NCBI RefSeq assembly: GCF_002220365.1
Contig: NZ_MTHB01000031.1
Coordinates: 1 to 41,277, forward strand
From: Caballeronia sordidicola
GTDB lineage: Bacteria; Pseudomonadota; Gammaproteobacteria; Burkholderiales; Burkholderiaceae
Length of the DNA stretch: 41,277 nt
Reading direction: 5' to 3'
Shown: positions 33,188-41,159 of the stretch, piece by piece
How positions within the stretch are numbered: the first letter of the stretch is position 1
How the letters are laid out: the number at the start of each line of letters is the position of its first letter
Notes under the pieces: model-generated
The model's input: the letters and a program-made list of their open reading frames with translations, nothing else
Databases searched by the model: none
What the model was told of the DNA's origin: nothing
Made by a program: the position numbers and the translations under genes

Positions 33188-34345
33188 TCACGGTTTGGCG
33201 TAACGATGAACAATCCGAGGCTGCGGTAACGGAAATAGGTTGAGTATTTTCGTGAAGGCAACCCGTGGCATGGAGCGTTCGTTCGACCTTCGCGACAACC
33301 ACTTACGCCAGATGCGTGCGACCTGATGCGGCAGGGTCGCCAAGCGCTCATAGTTCCCACTGATGCCAAAGTAGGCGTAGTGCCCCTTAAGCATCCGACA
33401 CAAGCGCTGGTGCTGATCGCGAAGCGGCCGGGTCCGCATACTACGGCGGACACGGCGGATTGCTTTGAGCGTCCTTGCGACGCGATCTTTGGCGGTTAAT
33501 TGCCGTACCATTGCCCGGCCTTTCTCCGAAGTCACCCACACATGGGTGAAGCCGAGGAAGTTGAAGGTCGTGGCCAACGGCTCTTGGTGATCATCGTGAT
33601 CGGATTGGGGTTTGAAGCGGAAATCAATCATCTGGGTTTTGTCCGGATGTAGTTCTAGTCCGTACTTACCCAAGCGCTTTTCCAGCACCCGCAAGACACG
33701 TTCCGCATCGTCCTTGTGCGCAAGTATCACGACAAAGTCATCCGCGAAACGAACCAAGGTGCTTGGACCACGAAGGCGCGGTTGCACCTGCGCGGCAAAC
33801 CATTCATCCAGAACATAATGTAGAAACACATTAGCCAAGCAGGGCGAAATCACCCCACCTTGAGGCGTGCCGAACTCCGGATAAGACAGCTGGCCGTTAT
33901 CCAGCACACCCGCTTTTAACCACTTGTCGATCAATCTTCTGACTACGCCATCCGTGACTCGCCTGGCTAGAAGCTCTCTCAATTTGGCTTGGTCGATGCT
34001 GTCAAAGTACTTTCGCACATCAACGTCGAGCACCCACTGTCCACCACGATACATAATTCCCTTCCACACGGAGCGCAGCGCCTGCCTCGTGAGCACTGCG
34101 ACCGGGTCGGAAACCGTAAGAACAGTCGTGAAAGTCGTGTTCATAGATCGGCTCCAGAAGCATAACAATGGCACGCTGCGCCGCCTTGTCTTCGAAAGAG
34201 GGAATGCCGAGCCCACGAAGACTGCCGTCCGCCTTGGCGATGAAATGCCGACGGACTGGCTGCGCGCGGTATCGGCGTGACTTGAGCCGGTCGACTAGCC
34301 CGAGCAGATTCTGCGTGAGATTGACTGCATAATCCTCTCCGGACT
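33188..34345 (-). pseudogene. ltrA: Group II intron reverse transcriptase/maturase (LtrA-like), 5' truncated and frameshifted
   Basis: The minus-strand protein has the RT core: VLDVDVRKYFDSIDQ (RT domain with catalytic Asp), GTPQGGVISPCLANVFLH, LVRFADDFVVIL (FADD, variant of YADD), LHPDKTQMIDFRFKP and the maturase end YFGISGNYERL. The first part (AVNLTQNLLGLVDRLKSRRY ... LGIPSFEDKAAQRAIVMLLEP) lies in a second frame, joined by a frameshift at about 34055-34085. Upstream of about 34345 the sequence becomes an IS21 end, so the N-terminus and 5' intron are gone. The intron cannot move by itself. Confidence 0.8.
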
Positions 34346-34720
34346 GACCCCGGGCGGTCGGTCAAATTCCCCCGGGTATGGTCACTTCAAACTCCCCCAT
34401 CTGACGACCGTCGACTGAGTTGACGGGTGAAGTGTTGCAGGACGTCTATCTTCGTCTCCTTCGAACAAGAAGGAGTTCAGGGAGTGAACGTCTTGAAGCC
34501 GCACCTGCAAAGCACCGTATTCACGCTACTCGAGCGTAACAAGAGCCAGCGCCAGATCCAGCGGCTTACGGGCATCGACCGTAAAACAATCCGCCGCTAT
34601 CAGGCGATCTTCGAGTCAGAGAAGTCTGGATCGGCAAACTCCTCCATAGTTGTTAGCGGCGGTGCAAATCCGGCACTAAACGGCGGCACAAGGTTGAGTA
34701 GGAGCGTCAACGAGTAGGGG
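34345..34720 (+). mobile_element. istA: IS21-family left end with istA fragment
   Basis: The end-like sequence TGACCCCGGGCGGTC with AAATTCCCCCGGGTATGGTC and CACTTCAAACTCCCCC behind it is typical of one IS21 subgroup. A GTG at 34484 opens a reading frame (VNVLKPHLQSTVFTLLERNK, RQIQRLTGIDRKTIRRYQAIF), the IstA helix-turn-helix. The frame decays after about 70 codons and stops at 34717. The rest of the element is missing. Confidence 0.65.
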
Positions 34721-34753
34721 CCGTTACCGGCACCTACTGCCGAGTGAGGGTCA

Positions 34754-34972
34754 TCAGAATAGATCGTCGACGTCGTTCAGGTGAGCGTTCACGGGAGGTG
34801 CGCGTTGTTCGTGTAGCAGTTCGTGCAATGCGAACTGATAGTGCAGGCAGATTCGCTCGCGTAGATCGTCGATGAGTTCGATGACGGCGAGTGCCTGATC
34901 GGCGGACCAGTTGTCCGGAATCAGGAAGTCGAGCCCACAAGTAATTCCTGAAGGTAGATGAAGGCGCGTCAT
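34754..34972 (-). CDS. Small acidic protein coupled to istB
   Basis: 72 residues (MTRLHLPSGITCGLDFLIPDNWSADQALAVIELIDDLRERICLHYQFALHELLHEQ...), no known domain. Its ATG overlaps the istB stop (ATGA), so it is very probably translated as the third gene of this IS21-type element. It is helical in the middle and ends in an acidic tail (NDVDDLF). A regulatory or accessory role for transposition is a guess. Overlapping frames on the same strand are not family-like. Confidence 0.6.
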   Translation of the reverse strand: MTRLHLPSGITCGLDFLIPDNWSADQALAVIELIDDLRERICLHYQFALHELLHEQRAPPVNAHLNDVDDLF

Positions 34973-35736
34973 GATGCCTTCTTTTCGGCCTTGGCCGCAG
35001 TACGTTTCTTCGTGCGTTGCTCAGCGCGTTCACGCGCCTCCTTGACGCGATAGGACTCGCCCTCGATCACGACGACTTCCGCACGATGCACCAGTCGGTC
35101 AACAAGGGACACGACGCAAGCCGCGTTCGGAAACACCTCATGCCATTCTTTAAATGGTCTGTTTGTCGTAACCACGGTCGAGGTGACCCCGTACCTCCGG
35201 CTGACGAGTTCAAACAGCAGATCGGCGTGGCGGTTCGAGTACGAGAGGTAGCCAACCTCGTCGATCACGAGCACGTCGGGCGAGGCATAGCGATTCAGTC
35301 GGCGGCGCAGGGCAGAATCGCTATCGAGCGCGGCTAGTTCACCAAGCATCTGGCCGGCGGTGGTGAACAACGCGGTGTGGCCACCTGCGATTGCCTGATA
35401 GGCGAGATTGAGCGCCAGTGTGGATTTACCGACGCCGTTCGGGCCGATCAGCACGACGTTGGCGGTGTCCTTGACGAACTCAAGTGACATCAACTCTTCG
35501 ACGGCAGCACGATCGCACCGCTTGGGCCATGCCCAATCAAAGTCGCACAGCGGTTTGAAGCTGCCTAGATGCGCGTCACGGATACGGCGCTCCAGTGAGC
35601 GGCGACCGCGCTCGTCCTCTTCCCACTGCAGCAGAGGTGCGACCCACTGTTCGCCCGCAACGTCGGGCCAATGCGCCAGCAGTCCATACAGGCGCAAGGC
35701 GTGTGCGCGGGGTTGTAGTACATCAGGCGTGTTCAT
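34969..35736 (-). CDS. istB: IS21-family helper ATPase IstB
   Basis: A 255-residue DnaC-like AAA+ protein: Walker A LIGPNGVGKST, Walker B VLVIDEVGYL, sensor-type VVTTNRPFKEW and the family's C-terminal basic tail (EQRTKKRTAAKAEKKAS). IstB assembles on target DNA and recruits IstA. GGGAG lies before the ATG at 35736. The sequence upstream of the start can still be read as a C-terminal tail ending RGKITGDSDEHA, with a stop overlapping the istB start region, as in istA-istB pairs. The istA body is gone, replaced by an IS4-type transposase. It probably cannot move without another IstA. Confidence 0.88.
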   Translation of the reverse strand: MNTPDVLQPRAHALRLYGLLAHWPDVAGEQWVAPLLQWEEDERGRRSLERRIRDAHLGSFKPLCDFDWAWPKRCDRAAVEELMSLEFVKDTANVVLIGPNGVGKSTLALNLAYQAIAGGHTALFTTAGQMLGELAALDSDSALRRRLNRYASPDVLVIDEVGYLSYSNRHADLLFELVSRRYGVTSTVVTTNRPFKEWHEVFPNAACVVSLVDRLVHRAEVVVIEGESYRVKEARERAEQRTKKRTAAKAEKKAS

Positions 35737-36973
35737 CAGAGTCTCCCGTGATCTTGCCGCGCGATTGCAGTCGGCCGAGTTTCTCCAAATAGCCCGGCAT
35801 TCCGAACATCCCGGCGCGTTTACGCGTCATCGCAAGTTGCCCTTGCCCTCTCTGGTCGCGTTACTACTCACCGGCATGCGCATGAGCGTACAGGCCGAAC
35901 TCGATGTGTTCTTCGCCCATCTACGGCAACAAGCGCAGCTGGTGCGCCACGTCTCTGAGCAAGCCTTCGCGCAAGCGCGCGCCAAGCTATCCTTGCGCGC
36001 CCTCCCGCAGCTCAACGACTGGGTGATCGAGCGCGCCGAACATTATGGCTTTATACCGCGCTGGCGTGGTTTGCGACTGGTCGCCGCCGATGCCTCCACC
36101 ATGCGCTTCGGTCTGCGGGCCAGCCATGTCAAGCGCGCGGCGCTGGCCGATCAAATCGCCTTTGGCCTGTTTCTCCCCGGCGCCGAATTGATGCTTGCCG
36201 CCTCGCTGCACAGCGTTCATGAGCGTGGCGAGCGGCAGATGTTGTTCGAACATCTCCATCGCCTCTCCAGCACCGATTTGCTGCTCCTCGACCGAGGCTA
36301 TCCTTGCCGCTGGCTGGTGGCCGTGTTGAACCAGCTTCAACTTCCGTTTTGCATGCGTGTCGATTCCTCCGGGTTTGCTTGCGTGCGCAAATTCCTGCGC
36401 TCCGGACTGCTGGAACAGATCGTCACGCTGGGCGCTCCCAATTGCCGCGACGCGCGCGACTACGAGTGCCCGCGCGAACCTCAAACGGTGCGCCTGGTCC
36501 GCCACGTCGCCCCGAACGGCAATGTGCGCGTCCTGATGACCACCTTATTCGACTCGGTACGCTTTCCCGCCAGTTGCTTCGGCGACCTCTACCATCAGCG
36601 CTGGCGAATAGAAGAAGCGTTCAAGCGCCTCAAGCACCGGTTAAACCTCGAGCATGTTTCCGGGCTGTCACAACGGGCTGTGGCACAAGATCTCGCCGCC
36701 AGGGTGCTGTGCGACAACCTGCAGGCATTGACCACCCTGACGGCCCACACCTGCCATGAATTGCCGCCCGACCGACGCATCAACCGCGCTTACGTGCATT
36801 CCGTGCTCAAGCCTCTACTGCCATCCCTGTTGCTCGGCATCGCCGCGGCGACCTCGCTGGCGGACGCCATGGCCCTCATCGCACGCCATACCTTCCGTCA
36901 TCGGCCAGGAATCTCAAAGCCACGCAAACCCCGCTCGAAACCCCACAAATCCATGACGCAAAAACCTTGCTGA
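35729..36973 (+). CDS. IS4-family transposase
   Basis: About 414 residues if it starts at the GTG at 35729, which overlaps the start of istB on the other strand; the natural start codon appears to be lost at the junction. Family-like sequence begins at SRDLAARLQSAEFLQIARHSEHPGAF. The catalytic Asp residues are in LVAADASTMRFG and LLLLDRGYP, and the IS4 Y-x2-R-x3-E-x6-K signature is exact in YHQRWRIEEAFKRLK. The basic C-terminus ends at 36973. The right end of the element lies just beyond, where it cuts tniQ. No matching left terminal repeat was found, so the element may be truncated on the left. Confidence 0.82.
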   Translation: MFIRVSRDLAARLQSAEFLQIARHSEHPGAFTRHRKLPLPSLVALLLTGMRMSVQAELDVFFAHLRQQAQLVRHVSEQAFAQARAKLSLRALPQLNDWVIERAEHYGFIPRWRGLRLVAADASTMRFGLRASHVKRAALADQIAFGLFLPGAELMLAASLHSVHERGERQMLFEHLHRLSSTDLLLLDRGYPCRWLVAVLNQLQLPFCMRVDSSGFACVRKFLRSGLLEQIVTLGAPNCRDARDYECPREPQTVRLVRHVAPNGNVRVLMTTLFDSVRFPASCFGDLYHQRWRIEEAFKRLKHRLNLEHVSGLSQRAVAQDLAARVLCDNLQALTTLTAHTCHELPPDRRINRAYVHSVLKPLLPSLLLGIAAATSLADAMALIARHTFRHRPGISKPRKPRSKPHKSMTQKPC

Positions 36974-36987
36974 AAGATCTCAATTTC

Positions 36988-37548
36988 TTAACTTGGGTGG
37001 ATTGCATCGATACTTGGCGAAAGTCCGATAAGGCAACGTGGACATGAATAAGGATTCGCTGCTGCCGAAGCATTGAGTCGGTATTCGATAGTGTCATGGC
37101 ATTGAGGACAATTTTCCTGAAGCCGTCGGCAATGAATCGGACACTGATCGAGCAGCAGGCACTGAAACAATGTTGCATGGAAACCATCGATCAAACAGAT
37201 TGGACAGTACCGCAGTACGTTGCTGAAAATTGCGCGCGCGAGCGTCTGGTTTTGGATGGGCACGAAAGCGTGTGTTATGCGCGCTGACGAAATGCCGAGA
37301 TTGGTCGAAGTCGTCTTGACGTCAATCATTGACGCGAAGCGCAAATCGAGGTTCGGTTCGGCATCGATGAGATCGGCGCGGCCCAGTGGCGCCAACAACG
37401 CATTCAAAGGCAGGCGATTGAGCCATTGGAATTTGTTCAGAATCGACCACGCCGATTCACCATCGCAGGACCAGCGCGGCCGCGTGCAGAACTCCGGGGT
37501 CGAACTATCAAAACAGAAAATCGGGCGTGCTGACCGTAAATTTCGCAT
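36988..37548 (-). pseudogene. tniQ: TniQ/TnsD-family targeting protein, C-terminally truncated
   Basis: 186 residues remain. The middle holds the TniQ zinc-finger region: RYCPICLIDGFHATLFQ, LLDQCPIHCRRLQENCPQCHD and YSCPRCLIGL, with paired Cys-x2-Cys/His motifs. TniQ/TnsD proteins choose the insertion site in Tn7-like and Tn5053-like transposons and contact the TnsC/TniB ATPase. The gene starts 5 bp after the tnsC stop. It ends 15 bp from the IS4 transposase stop, and full-length TniQ proteins are usually longer, so the IS4 element has probably cut off the C-terminal part. Confidence 0.8.
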
Positions 37549-37553
37549 TCTGT

Positions 37554-38528
37554 TTAGGATTCGATAATACCAGGTGAAATGAGTTCGAGTGCCTGCGTGA
37601 ACCCAGAATACTTAACAGCCTCATCCCAAATCAAGCGGTTGAGCCTGAACTTGTCGTTGTCCTGGCCAACATACTCGGTAAGAATATATTCGACCGCACG
37701 GGTGAAGTAGTCCATCATCTCGACATCTCCCGGAAGGCGAGCCTGTCGATGCGCGTCACCGAACGCATCCCAGGCAGATGCGCCTTCGTCGCCCAGTCGC
37801 AGCCCAGTATCGAACGCCTTGCGCAGGAAGAACCTGGTGTAGGGCCAGCCAGACTTGGGGGGATCTTCCGTCACGTCATAAGCGACCAAACAAGTTGCGC
37901 AGTCCTGTGCCGAGAGTAATCCTCGAAATGGAAGCTCGTCGACCATGAAGCGCGCAACAATTTGATCTTCACCCTGGGATTGGAACATCGATTTCTGCCC
38001 GCGCAACAGTGGTGTGCCGACCAGAAACGATACAAGCGAAACGCGATGTTTCGCCAACGTGTCATGAATTTCCTGGAGCCATTCATATTCAATTTGCGCA
38101 AGTCGTTGCGCATCATCGACGAACAGAACGATGCGGTTGCTCTTAACACGCTCGGCGATTTCGCGCAGACGGTTGACAAGTCGAATGCGTAGCGCCGATG
38201 GTGTGCCACCGCTTGTTGCCGCATGGCACGCCTCGCTCAACATGTTTGAAAAAAATGCGGACTCGGAAGGTGTTTTCTTGCGCTGGCAAGTAAGCTTGAT
38301 CAACGGCAGCGTCTTATCTTTCTTCGCGAGGAATTCCTCCAGAAAATCGATCCCGCTTGATTTTCCGAAGCGCGAACGTCCATAGATAATGGAGCCGTGG
38401 ATCTTGAATCGCAGTGAACGCACAATGAGCAAATAAAATGCATCCAATGTCGGAGTCGGTATGCGGTAGTCACGCGATGTCACCGGGTGACGTTCAAGCG
38501 ACATTGGACGTTCTTGAGTGTTCATCAT
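37554..38528 (-). CDS. tnsC: TnsC/TniB-type AAA+ ATPase
   Basis: 324 residues from the ATG at 38528 (ATG 38525 is next); the frame is open further upstream but those residues overlap tnsB and are basic nonsense. Walker A GRSRFGKSS is at about 50-58 and Walker B RIVLFVDDAQ at about 130-139 (Asp136, Asp137). LVSFLVGTPLLRGQ after Walker B is typical of the family. The ATPase forms filaments on DNA that link target selection (TniQ) with the DDE transposase (TnsB). It starts 10 bp after the tnsB stop and ends 5 bp before tniQ, the standard tnsB-tnsC-tniQ order. It looks intact. Confidence 0.82.
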   Translation of the reverse strand: MMNTQERPMSLERHPVTSRDYRIPTPTLDAFYLLIVRSLRFKIHGSIIYGRSRFGKSSGIDFLEEFLAKKDKTLPLIKLTCQRKKTPSESAFFSNMLSEACHAATSGGTPSALRIRLVNRLREIAERVKSNRIVLFVDDAQRLAQIEYEWLQEIHDTLAKHRVSLVSFLVGTPLLRGQKSMFQSQGEDQIVARFMVDELPFRGLLSAQDCATCLVAYDVTEDPPKSGWPYTRFFLRKAFDTGLRLGDEGASAWDAFGDAHRQARLPGDVEMMDYFTRAVEYILTEYVGQDNDKFRLNRLIWDEAVKYSGFTQALELISPGIIES

Positions 38529-38538
38529 TGGACCGAGG

Positions 38539-39366
38539 CTATTTGGACTGGGCCTGGTTGCCGATGGCCAGTTGTCGCGGCTTGGCCGGCGGTGTCGGTG
38601 CCGCAGGTATCGGCGCTTGCGGACTGCCGACGTTTTCGACTGACGGCGTTTGCAGCGACTGCACAGCTTCAGCGATTCGATGACTACTTCGGCGTTGTGT
38701 TTTGACTGATTTCTGACGTTTGCTCTCGAGGTAAGCGGCAACCGGATCATTGGCATCGCCATAAGTCAAATCTTTTACGCGCTTGAGGCGTAAGATTTCA
38801 CGCCGCAAGCGTAACGAATGGGCGGTGCGATGCCATGGCGCATTGGCCTGCAGCGGACCGAGTTCGGCGCCGTTTGGCAGAAATGCCTGAACAAAACGCA
38901 GATCCTGCGGATCGAAATAAATCAGAATCTTTGTGCCGATCAGATTGACGCCTTGGCCCAAAATCATGCTGGAATAACGGGCGCCGAAGAAATTGACATG
39001 CGGACGTAAGCCACCCTTCTTGTTGCCCCTCACAGTGCATTCGTAGGCTGGTTGCATCATGAACAAATTGCGGCGGCGATGTTCTGGAAGTGAGCGAAGC
39101 GGCGCGCACTGCGTTGCGAGGAAATAGCGCATCACTTCCAAAGGCGATCGCCCTGGCGACCCGCTGTGGTGGGTGCCGTTGTAGTTGGCAATGGTGACGT
39201 CGAGCAGTTCTTCCAATTCTTCGAACGTGACGAGCAATTCGGTATTGCCGCCGGGATCGGAAAGGCGGCGCCGAATGTCGGCAGGGCCCGTGCCAGTCGT
39301 GCCAGGCATTCGATGGGAGAGGGTGGAACCAATCGTTCCAAAGAAGGTAAGCGGTGTTTTCTGCAC
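38539..39366 (-). pseudogene. tnsB: TnsB/TniA-type transposase, C-terminal remnant
   Basis: Only the end of the DDE transposase is left. FFGTIGSTLSHRMPGTTGTGPADIRRRLS followed by ELLVTFEELEELLDVTIANYNGTHHSGSPGRSPLEVM corresponds to the stretch just after the catalytic Glu in Mu/TnsB-type enzymes. The rest is the C-terminal barrel (VNFFGARYSSMILGQGVNLIGTKILIYFDPQDLRFVQAFLPNG) and the tail that contacts TnsC. The catalytic Asp residues and the Glu are missing because homology starts at about 39355, next to the J-domain gene. The remnant cannot catalyse strand transfer. Confidence 0.8.
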
Positions 39367-39398
39367 ACTGCGGAGGAAGCATGAGGAGCGGCGCTCCC

Positions 39399-40523
39399 CT
39401 AGAACATATCGTCGAAACGTGGCGTGGCTAATGACCGTTTCACGGACTTTAGCCAGTCCTTAAGTTGCTTGACGTCGTCGAATACGAGCAGGTCATGCTC
39501 AAGGGCGTGGAGGCTCTCCTGCAGCGAGAAGATATCAGCGGCAAGATTGCGCATGATGGTGCCGGGCGACACGTCGATGAAGGGCGGAATTCCGTAGCTG
39601 TGCTTGAATCCGTACTCGACATGCAGGATTTCATGGTCGAGTTCGCCGACCTGTTCCTTCAGAATCTTGTTGTAGTGTTTCAACCGGTCTTCGCCGATGT
39701 TGTTGATGGCGCTCTGGTCAATGTGTTCTAACTCCAACTGCAACTCAAGCAATTGCAACAGGCTATTTTTGCTATACGCCTGATTGGCCCTCTGCATCAG
39801 GGTGGTCTTTCGCTCACGTTCCTGCGGGTCGGTTTCGCGGTCGGGATGCAAGGCGCTGGCCAGTTTGCGATAGACCTCTCGGATCGATAAACTCAGTTCG
39901 GTCTGCTCAACTTGTTCTCGTGCCTCTGCTGCGAGTTGCCTAGGTGTCCTTTTTCGTTTGGCGCGGCGCTCTTCCCGGGCCTGGTTTTCGAGTGCATCTT
40001 GTGCCTGGCGCTGTTCCATTTGCGCGTGCGCGCGCTGCAGCACATCCTCGGGCGAACTCATGTCAACGTCGTCGCCCAACTCGACCCCGAGCATAGCTTC
40101 GAGCACTGATTTCATGTCGTCCAACTCAGCGGCAGCTTCACTGTCAAAGTCGGATTCGCTGTATCGGTTGTAAATCGTTTTAAGCTCCGGATCGTCGCTC
40201 TCGGCGACCAGTTCACCTGCCAGGTCGCTGATCAGGTCTGCAATTGTGCGTCGCTCGGATTTGGTCAGCCCCTTCTGAGCGTAGACCTGGTCCAGGCGAT
40301 GCACGAGCTTGGTCCGCAAGTCGATCGAAGTTTGCTCAAGGGGAGCAAACTCGCTTTGGTATTTCCGATGGAACGCCGGCATTGCAGCCTCCCAGGCACT
40401 CAGCCGGGCGCGCCGCTTTTCGATCTGCTTGATGAGCGTGTTGAACGCCTTTTGCCCTTTCGACAGATTAGACTTGTTATGGTCGGGAGCAATGCTGATG
40501 GACCTGAGTTTTGTCCTGGTCAT
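39399..40523 (-). CDS. J-domain (DnaJ-like) protein with long helical N-terminus
   Basis: 374 residues from the ATG at 40523 (a GTG at 40559 is possible). Residues about 1-210 are charged and helical, including a Glu/Arg/Lys-rich stretch (QRAHAQMEQRQAQDALENQAREERRAKRKR) just before a J domain at about 212-260 with the HPD motif at 226-228 (YRKLASALHPDRETDP). About 115 residues of unknown fold follow. J domains stimulate Hsp70 (DnaK) ATPase; the flanking parts should choose the client. No Gly/Phe or zinc-finger region of classical DnaJ is present. It sits directly upstream of the truncated tnsB on the same strand, so it may be transposon cargo or a neighbour cut by rearrangement. Confidence 0.75.
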   Translation of the reverse strand: MTRTKLRSISIAPDHNKSNLSKGQKAFNTLIKQIEKRRARLSAWEAAMPAFHRKYQSEFAPLEQTSIDLRTKLVHRLDQVYAQKGLTKSERRTIADLISDLAGELVAESDDPELKTIYNRYSESDFDSEAAAELDDMKSVLEAMLGVELGDDVDMSSPEDVLQRAHAQMEQRQAQDALENQAREERRAKRKRTPRQLAAEAREQVEQTELSLSIREVYRKLASALHPDRETDPQERERKTTLMQRANQAYSKNSLLQLLELQLELEHIDQSAINNIGEDRLKHYNKILKEQVGELDHEILHVEYGFKHSYGIPPFIDVSPGTIMRNLAADIFSLQESLHALEHDLLVFDDVKQLKDWLKSVKRSLATPRFDDMF

Positions 40524-40729
40524 AGGATGATTTCCGCTGGTTAATGCGAGAACGAGCACGCCGCTATTTTAGCCGAGGCCGCGTTTGCACCGCGCTGGCG
40601 CCCGCGTTGCGATAGCGAGCGCGCCTACGTTGCCGATCGATGGTCGACTCGTGCCAGAGCTCGTGGAGAACGCGGATAGGACGTAAGCGTCGCGCGAGGG
40701 CCGCACTTGATCTCGCTACCATGAGACGC

Positions 40730-40769
40730 CAAAGTGGTTCCCACTACTTGAATGGTGGGAACCACTTTG
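40730..40769 (+). repeat. 15-bp perfect stem-loop over the tnpA start codon
   Basis: CAAAGTGGTTCCCAC (40730-40744) and GTGGGAACCACTTTG (40755-40769) pair perfectly around a 10-nt loop that contains the tnpA ATG (40752-40754). In a transcript from the element end the start region would be tied into this hairpin. Confidence 0.8.
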
Positions 40770-41159
40770 ACATTAGAAAAATCGCGCTCGGGCGGTCGTA
40801 AAGGCTGCCCGAATCATAGTCCGGAGTTTCGGCGCCGAATGGTCGATGCGGCCTGTGAGCCCGGTGTCTCGGTTTCAAGTCTTGCTCGTGAGAACGGCTT
40901 GAACGCTAATCTGCTGTTCAGATGGCGACGAGAGCATAGGGTTAAACAGCAGGGCAAGGTTGGCGGGCTCATTCCCGTGAGCGTGGTGACAGACGTAGCG
41001 AGCGTGGTTGCGCCAGAGGCGTTGATCGAACCGGATAAGGCGAAGGCGACATCCCAGGGCGGCACGATCGAAGTTCGAATCGGCCGTGCAATGGTCAAAG
41101 TGGATGGCGCGGTCGATGTCGAGACGCTTCGAGCGGTGCTGGCGAGTTTGAGATCGTGA
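40752..41159 (+). CDS. tnpA: IS66 TnpA (Orf1)
   Basis: A 135-residue intact protein with an N-terminal helix-turn-helix (NHSPEFRRRMVDAACEPGVSVSSLARENGLNANLLFRWRREHR, about 21-63) and a C-terminal beta-rich half (GTIEVRIGRAMVKVDGAVD). The first codons after the ATG are part of the stem-loop at 40730-40769. The stop overlaps the tnpB GTG start (GTGA), as in complete IS66 elements. It differs in sequence from the tnpA at 3511-3906, so two IS66 subgroups are present. Confidence 0.87.
   Translation: MVGTTLTLEKSRSGGRKGCPNHSPEFRRRMVDAACEPGVSVSSLARENGLNANLLFRWRREHRVKQQGKVGGLIPVSVVTDVASVVAPEALIEPDKAKATSQGGTIEVRIGRAMVKVDGAVDVETLRAVLASLRS

Noticed and set aside
35408..35728. Extended N-terminus of the IS4 transposase frame
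   Set aside because: The first 107 codons lie opposite the well-supported istB gene and do not resemble IS4 proteins.
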